Notes under the pieces: model-generated
The model's database searches: none
What the model saw: the letters and a program-made list of their open reading frames with translations, nothing else
Told to the model about the DNA's origin: nothing
Part shown: piece by piece, positions 16,506-24,424 of the stretch
How the letters are laid out: the number at the start of each line of letters is the position of its first letter
How positions within the stretch are numbered: position 1 is the first letter of the stretch
Origin: Nitratireductor sp.
Lineage (GTDB): Bacteria > Pseudomonadota > Alphaproteobacteria > Rhizobiales > Rhizobiaceae
DNA: 43,387 nucleotides
Assembly: GCA_020637805.1 (NCBI GenBank)
Contig: JACKJU010000016.1
Coordinates: 1-43,387, forward strand
Direction of reading: 5' to 3'
Position numbers and translations under genes: made by a program

Positions 16506-17363
16506 CTAGCCCCTGGCCAATTTCAGCAATTCCCTCCCAAGCGGATGATCGGCGTCCGCAAGATCGAAGACGACGTCGAAATGATGACGTCCCGCGCCAA
16601 TACGGCAAGGTACGCCAAGTGCCTTCGCATAGGCTTCGCTCTGGCGGTGGAATCCCGGGGTTTCGTGTTCTGCTGCCACGACGGTCATTCGCGGCAGATG
16701 CTCCGGCGGATGGCGCAACGGACTGAACGCCTCGACCTCGCCGGGCGTGAATTGCATCCATTCCTGCACATGGCTCACGGCAATCGGCGCCAGTTCAAAC
16801 AGGCCGCTTACCGGCATGGCCGCGGCAACCGGCTGCGCGGGAAGGTCAAGCGCAGCCTGCCAGCCACCCTGCAGAAGGGTCGCGGCGAGATGCCCGCCAG
16901 CCGACGAACCCGTGACGGTGATGCGCCGCCTGTCAATTCCAAGATTGTCCGCCTCCCGCCACAGCCAGGCGAATGCATTGCGAATATCGGCCACGATTTC
17001 CGTCATGCTGGCCGAGGGTGCGAGACGGTAGTCCGGCACAGCGCAGGCAATTCCCTGGGCAGCCAGCATGGGGGCCAGAAATGCGGAATGCTCCCTTCCA
17101 AGCGCACGCCAGTAGCCACCATGGATGAAGATAACCAAGGGCCGCAATTCCCCCGGCTTCGTGCCGAAGAGATCGAGCTGCAATCCTTTTTCGGGATCGT
17201 AGACCAGGCCTGTCCGGGGGTGCGGCAGGTCAAGCGCTGCCCTTGAGCGATCCAGATATCCGGCGATGGTGCTTTCGAACTCCGAAGGCGAACAGCTGTC
17301 GCGCGCGGTATAGTCGGCATCCAGTTTCGAGCGCGACCAATAGGCCTCGGCGGCGATGCTCAT
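16506..17363 (-). CDS. Alpha/beta hydrolase, arylformamidase-like
   Basis: A 285-residue alpha/beta-hydrolase-fold enzyme. The oxyanion motif 'HGGYWR' (81-86) is the form seen in the esterase-type kynurenine formamidases; the nucleophile is S154 in 'GSSAGGH', and the late 'HHFDVV' probably supplies the catalytic histidine. There is no signal peptide. Enzymes of this kind remove formyl or other acyl groups from aromatic amines. It is the last gene of a nine-gene operon that also encodes 3-hydroxyanthranilate dioxygenase, so release of a free aminobenzoate or kynurenine from an N-acyl form is a reasonable guess. It overlaps the previous gene's stop as ATGA. It could instead be a general carboxylesterase. 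Confidence 0.75.
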   Translation of the reverse strand: MSIAAEAYWSRSKLDADYTARDSCSPSEFESTIAGYLDRSRAALDLPHPRTGLVYDPEKGLQLDLFGTKPGELRPLVIFIHGGYWRALGREHSAFLAPMLAAQGIACAVPDYRLAPSASMTEIVADIRNAFAWLWREADNLGIDRRRITVTGSSAGGHLAATLLQGGWQAALDLPAQPVAAAMPVSGLFELAPIAVSHVQEWMQFTPGEVEAFSPLRHPPEHLPRMTVVAAEHETPGFHRQSEAYAKALGVPCRIGAGRHHFDVVFDLADADHPLGRELLKLARG

Positions 17364-18166
17364 ATCACCACTCCCGCAGCGCGCGTCTCGATCAGGCGCA
17401 CGAGGGAAAGCGCGGTCATCTCCGAGGACTTCGGGTTCGTTGCCAGCGGGCGGTTGTCGAGCCGGATTTCCATCTTGCCGAAGTCGCCTTCTGCCCTGAC
17501 GACATGGCTGTTGATGGTTGCTGCAGGGTCGGCTACCAGGGCAATGGTGGTGGCGTCGAGGCCAATACCTGCCAATGCAGATATCACCGCAACGTTCGCA
17601 TTCTTGGGATAGGCATCTGCCGCCTCGCGCGCAGTTCCTTCAAAAAAGGTCGTTGCATCGGTCAAATGGTCCAGATCGCACAATTTTGCTGCGGCGGTGC
17701 TGGCCCATGCCTTGGGCGGCTTGATGATTTCATGGCGCACCGAGCGCAGTGGCAGGCGGGCAGCGGCGGAAAGCGCATCGATACCGCCAAGAGCACCGGG
17801 CGGGATGACAAGATGGGCCCGCTTCTTGCGGGCAAGTGCCCGCAGCTCCGCGAAGAGTGCCTCATCGACAAAGGCGGAAGTCGAGGTCACCGCAAAATCG
17901 CAGCCCATATCCAGAGCTGCCCTGCCCCAACCGGCGACGCAGTTGCGGGCTGCGGCTTCCACCACGAGATCGGGAGAAACGGGGGCCAGTTCGGCCGGGT
18001 CGGTCAGAACCGCAATTCCCTCCGGCAAATCGGTAAGGTCACTGCCCTCGCGCAGACCGATGGCGGCGATCTGCACCGGGGCGCCGCGCGACTCCAGCAA
18101 TTCGGCAACCCGCCGGCCTATGGCTCCCCAACCGATCAACACGAGACGCAGGTCAGACTCCGACAT
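17360..18166 (-). CDS. L-aspartate dehydrogenase family protein (NadX-like)
   Basis: A 268-residue NAD(P)-dependent dehydrogenase. The nucleotide-binding 'LIGWGAIGRRV' (10-20) has the GxGxxG pattern. 'IPPGALGGIDALSAA', 'FEGTAREAADAYPKNANVAVISALAGIG' and 'NSHVVRAEGDFGKMEI' are typical of aspartate dehydrogenases; H221 in the last is the likely catalytic histidine. The reaction would be reversible oxidation of L-aspartate to iminosuccinate, or a similar imine/amine conversion. Unlike the biosynthetic NadX it does not sit with nadA or nadC but with a catabolic transporter and an aromatic dioxygenase, and similar proteins may act on other amino acids. Its start overlaps livF by 14 bases. Confidence 0.8.
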   Translation of the reverse strand: MSESDLRLVLIGWGAIGRRVAELLESRGAPVQIAAIGLREGSDLTDLPEGIAVLTDPAELAPVSPDLVVEAAARNCVAGWGRAALDMGCDFAVTSTSAFVDEALFAELRALARKKRAHLVIPPGALGGIDALSAAARLPLRSVRHEIIKPPKAWASTAAAKLCDLDHLTDATTFFEGTAREAADAYPKNANVAVISALAGIGLDATTIALVADPAATINSHVVRAEGDFGKMEIRLDNRPLATNPKSSEMTALSLVRLIETRAAGVVI

Positions 18167-18854
18167 AAGCCTGCACCTGTTCCGAGTCGCGTTCCAGTTC
18201 GGCCCGTCCGCCGCTCCAGACGGTGCGCCCGCGTTCTATGATGTAGTGCCTGTCGGCCAGACGCTTGAGCACCGAAAGGTTCTTGTCGATCAGCAGGATC
18301 GACTGGCCCTCCGCCTTGAGCTTTTCGATCACATGCCAGATCTCAGTCCGGATTACCGGCGCAAGCCCCTCGGTTGCCTCGTCCAGTATCAGCAGGCTGG
18401 GATTGGTCATCAGGGCGCGCCCGACAGCAAGCATTTGCTGTTCACCCCCGGAAAGCGTGGCAGCCATCTGGGCATGGCGCTCCCTGAGACGCGGAAACAG
18501 ATCGTAGATCCGCTCCAGCGTCCACGGATTTTCGCGGTTGTTGCGGTTGGCAGCGGTGGCTACTAGGTTTTCGCGGACCGTCAAGGTGGCGAAAACCTGC
18601 CTGCCTTCCGGGACCAGACCTGCGCCCAGCCGTGCAATCTTCTCGGGCGGCCAGCCGGATATCTCGCGGTTCAGAAACCGGATCTCCCCGCCTGAAGGTG
18701 CCAGCAATCCCATGATGCAGCGGATCGTAGTGGTCTTGCCCATCCCGTTGCGACCCATGAGGGTAACCACCTCGCCCTCCTTGAGCGACAGCGAAATGTC
18801 GAAAAGTACCCTGCTCGCACCATATGCTGCGGAGACGCCGTCGAGGTTCAACAT
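18153..18854 (-). CDS. livF: Branched-chain-amino-acid-type ABC transporter ATPase, LivF
   Basis: A 233-residue single ABC domain with Walker A 'GRNGMGKTT' (33-41), Q-loop region, signature 'LSGGEQQMLAVGRAL' and Walker B 'LLILDEATEGLAP'. 'LVPEGRQVFATLTVRENL' is diagnostic for LivF. It pairs with LivG at the inner membrane to drive uptake. LivF/LivG systems in proteobacteria carry branched-chain amino acids but also amides, urea and aromatic acids, so the ligand must be judged from context. It overlaps livG by 7 bases and the aspartate dehydrogenase gene by 14. Confidence 0.92.
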   Translation of the reverse strand: MLNLDGVSAAYGASRVLFDISLSLKEGEVVTLMGRNGMGKTTTIRCIMGLLAPSGGEIRFLNREISGWPPEKIARLGAGLVPEGRQVFATLTVRENLVATAANRNNRENPWTLERIYDLFPRLRERHAQMAATLSGGEQQMLAVGRALMTNPSLLILDEATEGLAPVIRTEIWHVIEKLKAEGQSILLIDKNLSVLKRLADRHYIIERGRTVWSGGRAELERDSEQVQAYVGV

Positions 18855-19603
18855 AGCTCGTCCTCCGCGCCCAGATATGCCTCGCGCACGGCGGGGTCAT
18901 TACGGATCTCGTCGACCGAACCCTCGGCCACGATATTGCCGTAGACCAGTACCGATATGCGGTCGGCCAACGCAAAAACCGCTTCCATGTCGTGCTCGAT
19001 GAGCAGGATTGCGGCGCGCTCGCGCAAGGTGCGCAACTGGCTGATCATGTTCTGGCTTTCCAGATGGCCGAGACCCGCCATCGGTTCGTCTAGCAGCAGC
19101 ACCTTGGGCTGCAGTGCCATTGCCATCATCAGCTCAAGCTGTTTCTTCTCACCGTGGGAAAGGTCCGCGACAAGTGCCGTCTCGCGGTCTTCCAGATTGC
19201 AGTCGGCGATTATCCGCGACGCCTCGTCCCAGATCTTGCGCCGCCCGCGAACCCTGTCCCAGATACGGAAGTTGCCGCCGGCCCTTGCCTGCAATGCCAT
19301 TCCGACATTCTGCAGAACCGTCATTTCCTCCAGCAGCGAGGTGACCTGGAATGTGCGCCCCAGTCCCATCGACACGCGCTCGGCCACGCTGGCACCGGAG
19401 ATATCCCTGCCCATCAGGCGAATCTTGCCTGCATCGGGCGTCAGTTCTCCGCATATCTGGTTGATGAGTGTCGACTTGCCCGCGCCATTGGGCCCGATCA
19501 GTGCGTGGATTTCGCCTGCGCGCACGTCGAGGCTGACCCCATCGGTGGCAGCCAGGCCGCCAAAATGCTTGTGCAGATCCTCTATTGCCAGAACCACTGT
19601 CAT
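18848..19603 (-). CDS. livG: Branched-chain-amino-acid-type ABC transporter ATPase, LivG
   Basis: A 251-residue ABC ATPase: Walker A 'GPNGAGKST', signature region 'LSHGEKKQLELMMAMA' (LSHGE in place of LSGGE, as usual in LivG) and Walker B 'VLLLDEPMAGLG', with the LivG-type 'SMGLGRTFQVTSLLEEMTVLQNV' in between. I chose the ATG at 19603, which overlaps the livM stop as ATGA and has GGAG six bases upstream; an ATG at 19615 would add four residues. It works with LivF, LivH and LivM encoded around it. Confidence 0.92.
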   Translation of the reverse strand: MTVVLAIEDLHKHFGGLAATDGVSLDVRAGEIHALIGPNGAGKSTLINQICGELTPDAGKIRLMGRDISGASVAERVSMGLGRTFQVTSLLEEMTVLQNVGMALQARAGGNFRIWDRVRGRRKIWDEASRIIADCNLEDRETALVADLSHGEKKQLELMMAMALQPKVLLLDEPMAGLGHLESQNMISQLRTLRERAAILLIEHDMEAVFALADRISVLVYGNIVAEGSVDEIRNDPAVREAYLGAEDELC

Positions 19604-20574
19604 TTGCGGCTCCATATCCTGCCGGCCAGCCCAACGAGGCCACCCCTGGAACCGAGCACCACGATCAGAAGAATGGCCCCCAAACCCAACTGCCAGTGCT
19701 CGGTCCAGGAAGAGAGCGTGCTTTCCAGAACGAGCAATGCGGCAGCGCCAAGGAAGGGACCAAATAGCGTGCCAACGCCGCCCAGAATTACCATCACCAT
19801 CAATTCACCGGACTTCATCCAGTGCATCATGTCGGGACTTGTGAAGCGCATGGCATTTGCCATCAGCGCGCCGGCAAGACCAGCGCCCATGCCCGAGAGC
19901 ACGAAGGCGTAAAGCTTGTAGCGGAAAACCGGAATGCCGAGCGCCTCCATGCGCCGCTCGTTCTGGCGAATTCCGGCCAGCACCGCGCCGAAACTGGAGT
20001 TGATCACCTGGCGCAAGCCAAGGAAGAAGAGCACCGTCACCGCAAGTACCACCCAGTAGAGCGTTGCCTTGTCGCGCATGTTGAGGAACGGCAAATCGTT
20101 CGTGCGGCGAATGATGAGGCCGTCCTCGCCGCCATAGACCTTTAGCGACACGAACAGGAAAAACAGCATCTGCGCGAAGGCCATGGTGATCATGATGAAC
20201 TGAACGCCGCCCGTGCGCAGCGCGAGCGCGCCGATCACGGCAGCCAGCATCGCTGCCACGATCATCGCGGCAGGCAAGGTCAGCAGCATCTGGTCCGTTC
20301 CCGGAACCAGCCCAAGGAACAGGGTTTGCTCGTTGAAATTCTGATAGAGAATGCCGACGGCATAGCCGCCGATGCCAAAGAATGCCGCATGCCCGAAGCT
20401 GACCATTCCGCCATAGCCGAGCACAAGGTTGAGACTGGCTGCTGCAATGCCATAGATCAGGGCGCGCGTTGCCAGAGACAGCATGCTCGACTGGCCGGTG
20501 ATGTCCGTAAGAAACGGCACCAATACAAGAACCAGCAATCCAATTGCCGCGAGAAGATATTTCCGCTGCATCAT
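19600..20574 (-). CDS. livM: Branched-chain-amino-acid-type ABC transporter permease, LivM
   Basis: A 324-residue integral membrane protein with about eight to ten helices. 'LSLATRALIYGIAAASLNLVLGYGGMVSFGHAAFFGIGGYAVGIL' near the N-terminus is the LivM signature, and 'SFGAVLAGIRQNERRMEALGIPVFRYKLYAFVLSGMGAGLAGAL' is the cytoplasmic coupling loop that contacts the ATPases. It forms a heterodimeric channel with LivH. It overlaps livH and livG as ATGA at both ends. Confidence 0.92.
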   Translation of the reverse strand: MMQRKYLLAAIGLLVLVLVPFLTDITGQSSMLSLATRALIYGIAAASLNLVLGYGGMVSFGHAAFFGIGGYAVGILYQNFNEQTLFLGLVPGTDQMLLTLPAAMIVAAMLAAVIGALALRTGGVQFIMITMAFAQMLFFLFVSLKVYGGEDGLIIRRTNDLPFLNMRDKATLYWVVLAVTVLFFLGLRQVINSSFGAVLAGIRQNERRMEALGIPVFRYKLYAFVLSGMGAGLAGALMANAMRFTSPDMMHWMKSGELMVMVILGGVGTLFGPFLGAAALLVLESTLSSWTEHWQLGLGAILLIVVLGSRGGLVGLAGRIWSRK

Positions 20575-21485
20575 GAACCCACCGGAAACAGACCCTTGGG
20601 CCGGAACAGCAATACGATCACCATCAGAAGGTAGATTCCCGTCGAGGCAATGCCGACACCCAGCGCGTCGGCTTCCGGGCCTGTCATGACCTGGCGCAAA
20701 AGCCCGGGGAGAAAGGCGCGCAGAAGCGTATCACTGACGCCGAGCAGGATGCCCGCCACGAAGGCGCCGCGGATGGACCCCACCCCGCCGATTACCACGA
20801 CGACGAATGTCACGAGCAGGATCTGCTCACCCATGCCGACCTGCACCGCGAGAATTGGCGCAGCCATGAACCCGGCGAGACCGGCAAGCAAGGCGCCCAG
20901 TCCGAAGACGATGGTGTAGAGCAGGCGGATATCCACGCCAAGCGCGCGCACCATGTCGCGATTTGTGGCACCGGCTCTGACCAGCATCCCGATGCGGGTG
21001 CGATTGATGAGGAAGTAGAGCCCAAGGGCAACTAGCAGGCCGACCGCGATGATCAGCAGGCGATAGGTCGGATAGGGCAATCCCGGGATGATCTCGACAG
21101 AGCCTTCAAAAAAACCTGGAAGGCTTGTGAACAGCGGCTGGCGCCCGAAGATCAGCGTCACGCTCTGGTTGAAGATCAGGATCAGGCCAAAAGTGGCAAG
21201 AACCTGGTCCAGATGGTCGCGCGTGTAGAGCCTGCGGATGACAAGCGTCTCGATGGCAAACCCCGTAAGGGCGGCTGCAACGAGCGCAGCGGGGATCCCG
21301 ATCCAGAAGCTGCCCGTCTCCATGGCAACCCAGGTCCCGGCATATGCACCGATCATGTAGAGGGAGCCGTGGGCGAGGTTGATCACGCCCATGATTCCGA
21401 AGATCAGGGTCAATCCGGCGGCGAGCAGGAACAGCATCACGCCGAACTGGAGACCATTCAGGATTTGTTCAATGACGAGGATCAT
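20571..21485 (-). CDS. livH: Branched-chain-amino-acid-type ABC transporter permease, LivH
   Basis: A 304-residue permease with about eight helices. 'LNGLQFGVMLFLLAAGLTLIFGIMGVINLAHGSLYMIGAY' (N-terminal) and 'LVRAGATNRDMVRALGVDIRLLYTIVFGLGALLAGLAGFMAAPI' (coupling region) define LivH. It is the second channel subunit with LivM. It starts 170 bp after the binding-protein gene, with a strong hairpin in between, and is the first of the four translationally coupled membrane-complex genes. Confidence 0.92.
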   Translation of the reverse strand: MILVIEQILNGLQFGVMLFLLAAGLTLIFGIMGVINLAHGSLYMIGAYAGTWVAMETGSFWIGIPAALVAAALTGFAIETLVIRRLYTRDHLDQVLATFGLILIFNQSVTLIFGRQPLFTSLPGFFEGSVEIIPGLPYPTYRLLIIAVGLLVALGLYFLINRTRIGMLVRAGATNRDMVRALGVDIRLLYTIVFGLGALLAGLAGFMAAPILAVQVGMGEQILLVTFVVVVIGGVGSIRGAFVAGILLGVSDTLLRAFLPGLLRQVMTGPEADALGVGIASTGIYLLMVIVLLFRPKGLFPVGS

Positions 21486-21625
21486 TTCCTGCCCGATGTT
21501 GCGGAGTGGTCTTTCCCGCCCGCAGGTTCACTTGGATGACGTCTTCAGGCATCCGAATTGGCTGGTGGGTTTCGATTGGTCAATTCCGGAGGAATCAAAC
21601 ACGCTGTCCGGGGACAGGAGCGTAA

Positions 21626-21647
21626 GGCCGGGCACAGATGCCCGGCC
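21626..21647 (-). other. Intercistronic hairpin between the binding-protein gene and livH
   Basis: A perfect 8-bp stem, GGCCGGGC at 21626-21633 and GCCCGGCC at 21640-21647, with a 6-base loop. On the transcript it lies 8 bases after the binding-protein stop. There is no T-run, so mRNA protection or partial attenuation is more likely than full termination. Confidence 0.75.
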
Positions 21648-21655
21648 CTGTTTCA

Positions 21656-22813
21656 TTACATCTTGCATTCGGCGGCATAGATGTCGCCAGCTGCCTCACG
21701 GAGTTTTTCAACCGTCTTGATTTCCGGCTTGCCGTCAGCACCGGCAACGACTTCGGTCAGGAACCAGTCCTGTACAGGATGCTGGTTGTTGCCGAACGCG
21801 AAGTTGCCGCGCGTGCTGTCGAAGTTGGCTTCCTTGAGGGCCGCCTGCAGCGCGTCCATGTCATCGACGCCACCGGTTTTCGCAAAAGCCGATGCGATCA
21901 GCCTGGCAGTGTCGTATCCCTGCTGGCCATAGGTGGTGAGCGGACGATCAGGGTATTTGGCCTTCCATGCAGAGACCAGTTCCTTGGAGGCCTCGTTGTC
22001 GAAGTCAGCCGCCCAATGCGTGGTTCCCTTGATGCCGATTGCGGCATCGCCCACGGCACCGAGGATCACCGAATCCAGCGAAGGCTCGGACAGAACCATC
22101 GGTATCTGGCCGAGGAGGCCCGCCTGCTGATATTGCTTGAGGAAGGCAATGCCCAGACCGCCCGGATGGAACTGGAACACGACGTCCGGTGCTGCGGCGC
22201 GGATCTGCGCCATCTCGGAAGCAAAGTCGGTCTGGTCGAGCGCGGTGTAGATTTCTGTCACCTCGCCACCGAATTCACGCTTGAAACCGGCAATCGAATC
22301 CTTGCCGGCCTGGTAGTTCGGCGCCAGCGCGACTGCGGTCTTGTAGCCAAGTTTCTTGGCCGCAACACCGGTTGCCTCGTGGAGCGCATCGTTCTGCCAG
22401 CTCACAACGAAATAGTTCTTGTTGCAGCTCGCACCGGCAAGATTGGAAGGACCAGCGTTGGGGCTGATGTAGATTGCGCCATTGTCGACGATCTCCGGCA
22501 CGGCAGCACCGGCCACGTTGGAGAACACGATCCCCGTGATCAGCTTGATGCCTTCCTCGTTCATGAACTTGTCGGCAATCTGCAGGCCGTTGCCGGGCTT
22601 CAGGCCGTCGTCCTCGACGACAACCTCAACGTCAACACCGCCAAGCTTCCCGCCTTCTTTTTCAACGGCAAGCTGGAAACCGTCACGGATCTGTTCGCCA
22701 AGATATCCCGGCGGGCCCGACAACGTGGTGATCATGCCGATCTTCACCGGATCGGCCAGCGCAGGCAGACTTGTCAGCGCAAGCAGGCTGATGGCAGTCA
22801 ATAGTCTCTTCAT
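21656..22813 (-). CDS. Liv-type ABC transporter substrate-binding protein
   Basis: A 385-residue periplasmic binding protein of the LivK/peripla_BP_6 class with a Sec signal peptide (residues 1-20, cleavage at 'PALA|DPV'). 'VKIGMITTLSGPPGYLGEQIRDGFQLAVEKEGGKLGG' is the usual N-terminal strand-loop. The binding-pocket region 'GIVFSNVAGAAVPEIVDNGAIYISPNAGPSNLAG' is closer to the variants found with aromatic and amide transporters than to E. coli LivK, but the ligand cannot be read off. The operon context (3-hydroxyanthranilate dioxygenase, aldehyde dehydrogenase, arylformamidase-like enzyme) points to an aromatic amino acid or aminobenzoate derivative. Confidence 0.88.
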   Translation of the reverse strand: MKRLLTAISLLALTSLPALADPVKIGMITTLSGPPGYLGEQIRDGFQLAVEKEGGKLGGVDVEVVVEDDGLKPGNGLQIADKFMNEEGIKLITGIVFSNVAGAAVPEIVDNGAIYISPNAGPSNLAGASCNKNYFVVSWQNDALHEATGVAAKKLGYKTAVALAPNYQAGKDSIAGFKREFGGEVTEIYTALDQTDFASEMAQIRAAAPDVVFQFHPGGLGIAFLKQYQQAGLLGQIPMVLSEPSLDSVILGAVGDAAIGIKGTTHWAADFDNEASKELVSAWKAKYPDRPLTTYGQQGYDTARLIASAFAKTGGVDDMDALQAALKEANFDSTRGNFAFGNNQHPVQDWFLTEVVAGADGKPEIKTVEKLREAAGDIYAAECKM

Positions 22814-22910
22814 TGTCGAACTCCCTTGTTAAAACACTCTTCCAGACCCCGGTCTTCACGCGTGCCGGGTGAAGCCTCTATCGGGTCCCGAATTCACTTG
22901 TTCACGGCAC

Positions 22911-23459
22911 TTACAGTTTGACCCACCCTTCCGGGGGTTCCTTGCCAGGATGCAGGGTGCCGCATTTCGGGCAAGTGCGCAATTTTTCATCGGCGTAGAA
23001 GGCCTCATAAATCGGAGGCAGATCATCGACGATGCTTTCCAGATCGGTTTCGGCCCGGTGAACGCGCGTGCTGCACTCAAAGCAATACCATTCGATCGCG
23101 TCGAGAGCGCCTTCGGGACGCGCCGGTTCGATCACCAGTCCGATAGACCCTTCCTGCGGGCGCTGTGGCGAATGCCGCATGTGGGCCGGGAGAAGGAATA
23201 TGTCGCCCTCGCGAATTGGTACGTCGTAGAATTCGCCGGATTCGGTATCGTGCACCTTGAGCAGCATGTCACCCTTGAGCTGGTAGAAGAATTCCTCGAC
23301 CGGATCGTCATGATAGTCCGTGCGCTTGTTCGGCCCGCCGACGACGGTAACCATCAGATCGGCGTCCTTGAATATGAGCTGATTGCCCACAGGCGGTTTG
23401 AGCAGATGCTTGTGCTCATCGATCCACTTCTGGAAATTGAATGCTGCAAGACGTGACAT
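22911..23459 (-). CDS. nbaC: 3-hydroxyanthranilate 3,4-dioxygenase
   Basis: A 182-residue cupin enzyme matching the bacterial 3-hydroxyanthranilate dioxygenase of Cupriavidus. The active-site iron ligands are H50, E56 and H96 ('DYHDDPVEEFFYQ', 'HMRHSPQRP'). The substrate-binding residues of the known enzyme also appear conserved: R46, R100 and E111. The C-terminal rubredoxin-like iron site is complete with C126, C129, C163 and C166. It opens 3-hydroxyanthranilate with O2 to 2-amino-3-carboxymuconate semialdehyde, which either cyclises to quinolinate or is decarboxylated and oxidised. No decarboxylase (ACMSD) gene lies in the window. It is third in the operon, 11 bp after the DapA-like gene. 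Confidence 0.92.
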   Translation of the reverse strand: MSRLAAFNFQKWIDEHKHLLKPPVGNQLIFKDADLMVTVVGGPNKRTDYHDDPVEEFFYQLKGDMLLKVHDTESGEFYDVPIREGDIFLLPAHMRHSPQRPQEGSIGLVIEPARPEGALDAIEWYCFECSTRVHRAETDLESIVDDLPPIYEAFYADEKLRTCPKCGTLHPGKEPPEGWVKL

Positions 23460-23470
23460 GGTCTTCTCCC

Positions 23471-24424
23471 TTAGAATTTCAGCCCGCAGGCTTCAAATGC
23501 GGTACGCGTGGCGGACTTTTCCGCCTCGGTCAGTTCCAGGCAGGGAGGGCGCACCCGCCCACCGGTCTGACCCAGAAGTTCCTGCCAGTACTTCTGGTGC
23601 GCATGGGGTTTCTCGGCCGGACGCGTGCTGCGGAGGGCGTTCCGTACTGGGTCAAGCGAGTCCCGTATCTTTCGCGCTTCCTCGAAATTTCCCGCGAATG
23701 CTGCGTCTGTGTAATCACGCATTCTGCGGTCGGCTGCGGTCTGAATGAGATATGGCGGCGACGAGCACAGATAGAGCTGCCATCCAAGCTCGATGATGTT
23801 GTCCAGCCATTCTTCCTCCGATGCGGTGGAAACGAGAATGCGGTCGCTCGCAAGCCGGGTCAATTCGGCATACATCTCGCGGGGGACCGAATACTTAATC
23901 GCGACCACGGTTTCGATATCGGCCAGCCGGTTGCACAGTTCAGGGCTCATGAGGTAACCGCTGTCGGGATGTGACCACAAGGCCATGCCGATATCAACCT
24001 TGTCCGCGATGGTCTCATAGTAGCGGATCAGGGTCTCGTCCTGCTTCTTGTAGAAATGCAGAACCGGCGCGTGAACCACGATATAGTCGGCACCGCAGGC
24101 CTGCGCATGGCGCGCAAGGTCGATCACCACGTCCATGTTCTGGTCCGAGCAGGACATGATGGTCTGGGCGCGGCCGTCGCAGGCAGAAACTGCCAGATCG
24201 AAGCTCCTCTTGCGCTCGTCTACCGACATCGAGAAGAACTCGCCCTGCTTTCCGGCGATGAAAAATCCGTCAATGCCCAGTCCCTCGATCCAGTGATCGA
24301 TATTGGCGCGGAAGCCTTCCTCGTCGATGGACAGGTCTTCGCGGAAAGGCATCAGCGCCGCCGCCCAGATGCCGCGCATGTGTTCGCGTGCGTGCGACTT
24401 CGCGGATTTGCGATCGTATTTCAT
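23471..24424 (-). CDS. Divergent dihydrodipicolinate synthase (DapA) family protein
   Basis: A 317-residue TIM-barrel protein of the DapA/NAL family: 'GIWAAALMPFREDLSIDEEGFRANIDHWIEGLGIDGFFIAGKQGEFFS' at the N-terminus and the Schiff-base lysine K177 in 'VVAIKYSVP'. The usual catalytic tyrosine of the Y-N-x-P motif is replaced: the segment reads 'MALWSHPDSG', with W150 in its place. This argues against ordinary dihydrodipicolinate synthesis and suggests a different aldolase, hydratase or decarboxylase reaction on a keto acid. It overlaps the aldehyde dehydrogenase gene as ATGA and precedes the dioxygenase gene, so it probably acts in the same pathway, perhaps on a ring-cleavage product. Confidence 0.8.
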   Translation of the reverse strand: MKYDRKSAKSHAREHMRGIWAAALMPFREDLSIDEEGFRANIDHWIEGLGIDGFFIAGKQGEFFSMSVDERKRSFDLAVSACDGRAQTIMSCSDQNMDVVIDLARHAQACGADYIVVHAPVLHFYKKQDETLIRYYETIADKVDIGMALWSHPDSGYLMSPELCNRLADIETVVAIKYSVPREMYAELTRLASDRILVSTASEEEWLDNIIELGWQLYLCSSPPYLIQTAADRRMRDYTDAAFAGNFEEARKIRDSLDPVRNALRSTRPAEKPHAHQKYWQELLGQTGGRVRPPCLELTEAEKSATRTAFEACGLKF

